DNA from: Sebaldella termitidis ATCC 33386
GTDB taxonomy: Bacteria > Fusobacteriota > Fusobacteriia > Fusobacteriales > Leptotrichiaceae
Length of the DNA stretch: 64,000 nt
Direction of reading: 5' to 3'
NCBI RefSeq assembly: GCF_000024405.1
Contig: NC_013517.1
Span: forward strand, 2,480,001 to 2,544,000
Of the stretch, positions 62,987 through 64,000 are shown piece after piece (within the stretch, counting starts at the first letter, position 1; every line of letters begins with the position of its first letter). Made by a program: the position numbers and the translations under genes. Below the pieces are notes generated by a model that was not told where the DNA came from, did no database searches, and was given only the letters and a program-made list of their open reading frames with translations.

Positions 62987-64000
62987 CTATCTTCCTTTCC
63001 CTAAAATAACCGTAGTTATTGTATTTAGTATTATCATAAAATCAAATATTATATTATGATGCTTTATATAGTAAAGGTCATATTGCAGCTTAATATATGA
63101 ATCATCTATGGTAGAACCATACTGATACATTATCTGCGCCCATCCTGTCAATCCCGGCTTTACTGTATGTCTAAGATTATAGTAAGGAATTTCTTTTTCC
63201 AGCTGCTTTATAAAAAACTCTCTTTCAGGTCTTGGACCTACAAAGCTCATATCTCCCCTTATTACATTCCACAGCTGAGGAAGCTCGTCTATTCTCGTAA
63301 GCCTCATAAATTTACCAAATCTTGTTATTCTTGCATCATTTTTCTGTGCCCACTGAGGACCGTCTTTTTCTGCATCCTGTGCCATTGATCTGAATTTATA
63401 CATATCAAACGGTCTGTTCAGTTCTCCGATACGTTCCTGTACGAATAAAACAGGCCCTTTTGAACCAAGCTTTACTATTACTGCCGCTATGAGCATTAAC
63501 GGCAGGCATATTGTTCCTATTACCACAGCCATTAATATATCCAAAAGTCTTTTTACCCTCATATTGAAATTATTATAGTAAATTTCAAAACCGTCATTTT
63601 CAAGGAACCATTTTTGATCAAGATCACTGATGGGAAGCTTCATTTCCAGATTTTCATAAAAATTCAGATAGTTATAAAACTGAAGACCTTCAAGCTTGTA
63701 ATTAAGTAAAATTTCCACAAGCTTTGTATCATTCAAAAGAGTATCCGTAAAATCAACGATTATGTCAGGCTTTAGTCTTCCATACTCGGATTTCAGCGCT
63801 TCTATAAAGTTCTCTTGTTTATTGTCAAGAACTCCCAGAAAACGATACTGCTCACCCTTCTTCAAAGTTTTTATAAGCTCTTCCTGATAATCATTTACCC
63901 CTATAAAAAGTACCTTTAATTTATCCACAAAAACACTTAAAACCAAATATTTAAATAACATCTGAAAGAATAAGATAAGACCGAATACTATTATTCCCTG
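62987..64000 (-). CDS. Undecaprenyl-phosphate sugar transferase, truncated by the window
   Basis: The reading frame stays open to the right edge; the visible part is the C-terminal 338 or so residues. After part of the N-terminal membrane segments (GIIVFGLILFFQMLFKYLVL) and a Rossmann-like linker, the catalytic domain begins near KRLLDILMAVVIG and has FVQERIG, MYKFRSM, LTRIDELPQLWNVIRGDMSFVGPRPE and KPGLTGWAQ, the WcaJ/RfbP hallmark. It transfers a sugar-1-phosphate to undecaprenyl phosphate to start repeat-unit assembly. The 5' end lies outside this window. Confidence 0.94.
   Translation of the reverse strand, partial: QGIIVFGLILFFQMLFKYLVLSVFVDKLKVLFIGVNDYQEELIKTLKKGEQYRFLGVLDNKQENFIEALKSEYGRLKPDIIVDFTDTLLNDTKLVEILLNYKLEGLQFYNYLNFYENLEMKLPISDLDQKWFLENDGFEIYYNNFNMRVKRLLDILMAVVIGTICLPLMLIAAVIVKLGSKGPVLFVQERIGELNRPFDMYKFRSMAQDAEKDGPQWAQKNDARITRFGKFMRLTRIDELPQLWNVIRGDMSFVGPRPEREFFIKQLEKEIPYYNLRHTVKPGLTGWAQIMYQYGSTIDDSYIKLQYDLYYIKHHNIIFDFMIILNTITTVILGKGR

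Noticed and set aside
1-64000. tRNA or rRNA genes
   Set aside because: No TTCGA-type T-loop with matching acceptor stems and no rRNA-like blocks were noticed on either strand by eye.

Overview
The window is about 64 kb of AT-rich, densely packed chromosome from a diderm (outer-membrane) anaerobe. The combination of lipid A genes, a 2267-residue type V autotransporter with the N-terminal layout common in Leptotrichiaceae, Firmicutes-like regulators (CcpN, HutP), a Bacillus-type large SRP RNA and a type III glutamine synthetase points to Fusobacteriota, most likely a Sebaldella/Leptotrichia relative. That assignment is inferred from gene content; no 16S gene is present. I saw no tRNA, rRNA, CRISPR array, prophage or complete insertion sequence.

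Left part (1-11 kb): a nitrogen assimilation block. gltBD (glutamate synthase, minus strand) diverges from a type III glutamine synthetase (glnN, plus strand). The most striking observation is in the glnN leader: 8064-8215 carries the conserved core of a glmS self-cleaving ribozyme, including a compensated base-pair change. This would let glucosamine-6-phosphate destroy the glutamine synthetase message, not the message of GlmS. A 117-bp MITE-like element (1281-1397) lies nearby.

11-24 kb: an outer-membrane barrel protein, a YedF-like protein and two tiny secreted proteins, then a long minus-strand operon for the cell envelope: pcrA, lpxC, fabZ, a second lpxA copy lacking the catalytic histidine, lpxA, lpxI, lpxB, an MsbA-like exporter and a MATE transporter.

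24-35 kb: a GNAT-CDF fusion transporter, the SRP RNA with a strong promoter and an odd structured 3' flank, a phosphodiester glycosidase, an LpxL-like acyltransferase, the giant autotransporter with a palindrome over its -10 box, and kdsB for LPS core synthesis.

35-47 kb: aromatic amino acid block on the minus strand: pheA, an rsuA-type pseudouridine synthase, aroE, two unrecognised proteins of about 280 residues, a DUF4250 protein, an aldo/keto reductase, aroK, aroQ, a HutP-family regulator and a TrpXYZ-like ABC importer with two binding lipoproteins.

47-64 kb: single genes and small operons. These include a ribbon-helix-helix regulator with a perfect promoter but an apparent AUA start, two DUF4189 secreted proteins flanking a PNPOx-family protein, a MarR/alkylsulfatase operon in which the MarR gene appears to start at AUU, and a CcpN-PDRP-PPDK operon with repeated candidate CcpN operators. 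The window ends in polysaccharide genes (NAD-dependent sugar epimerase and a sugar-phosphate transferase cut by the window edge). Part 1 lists the features I can support; identities rest on recognised motifs and family resemblance, not on database searches.
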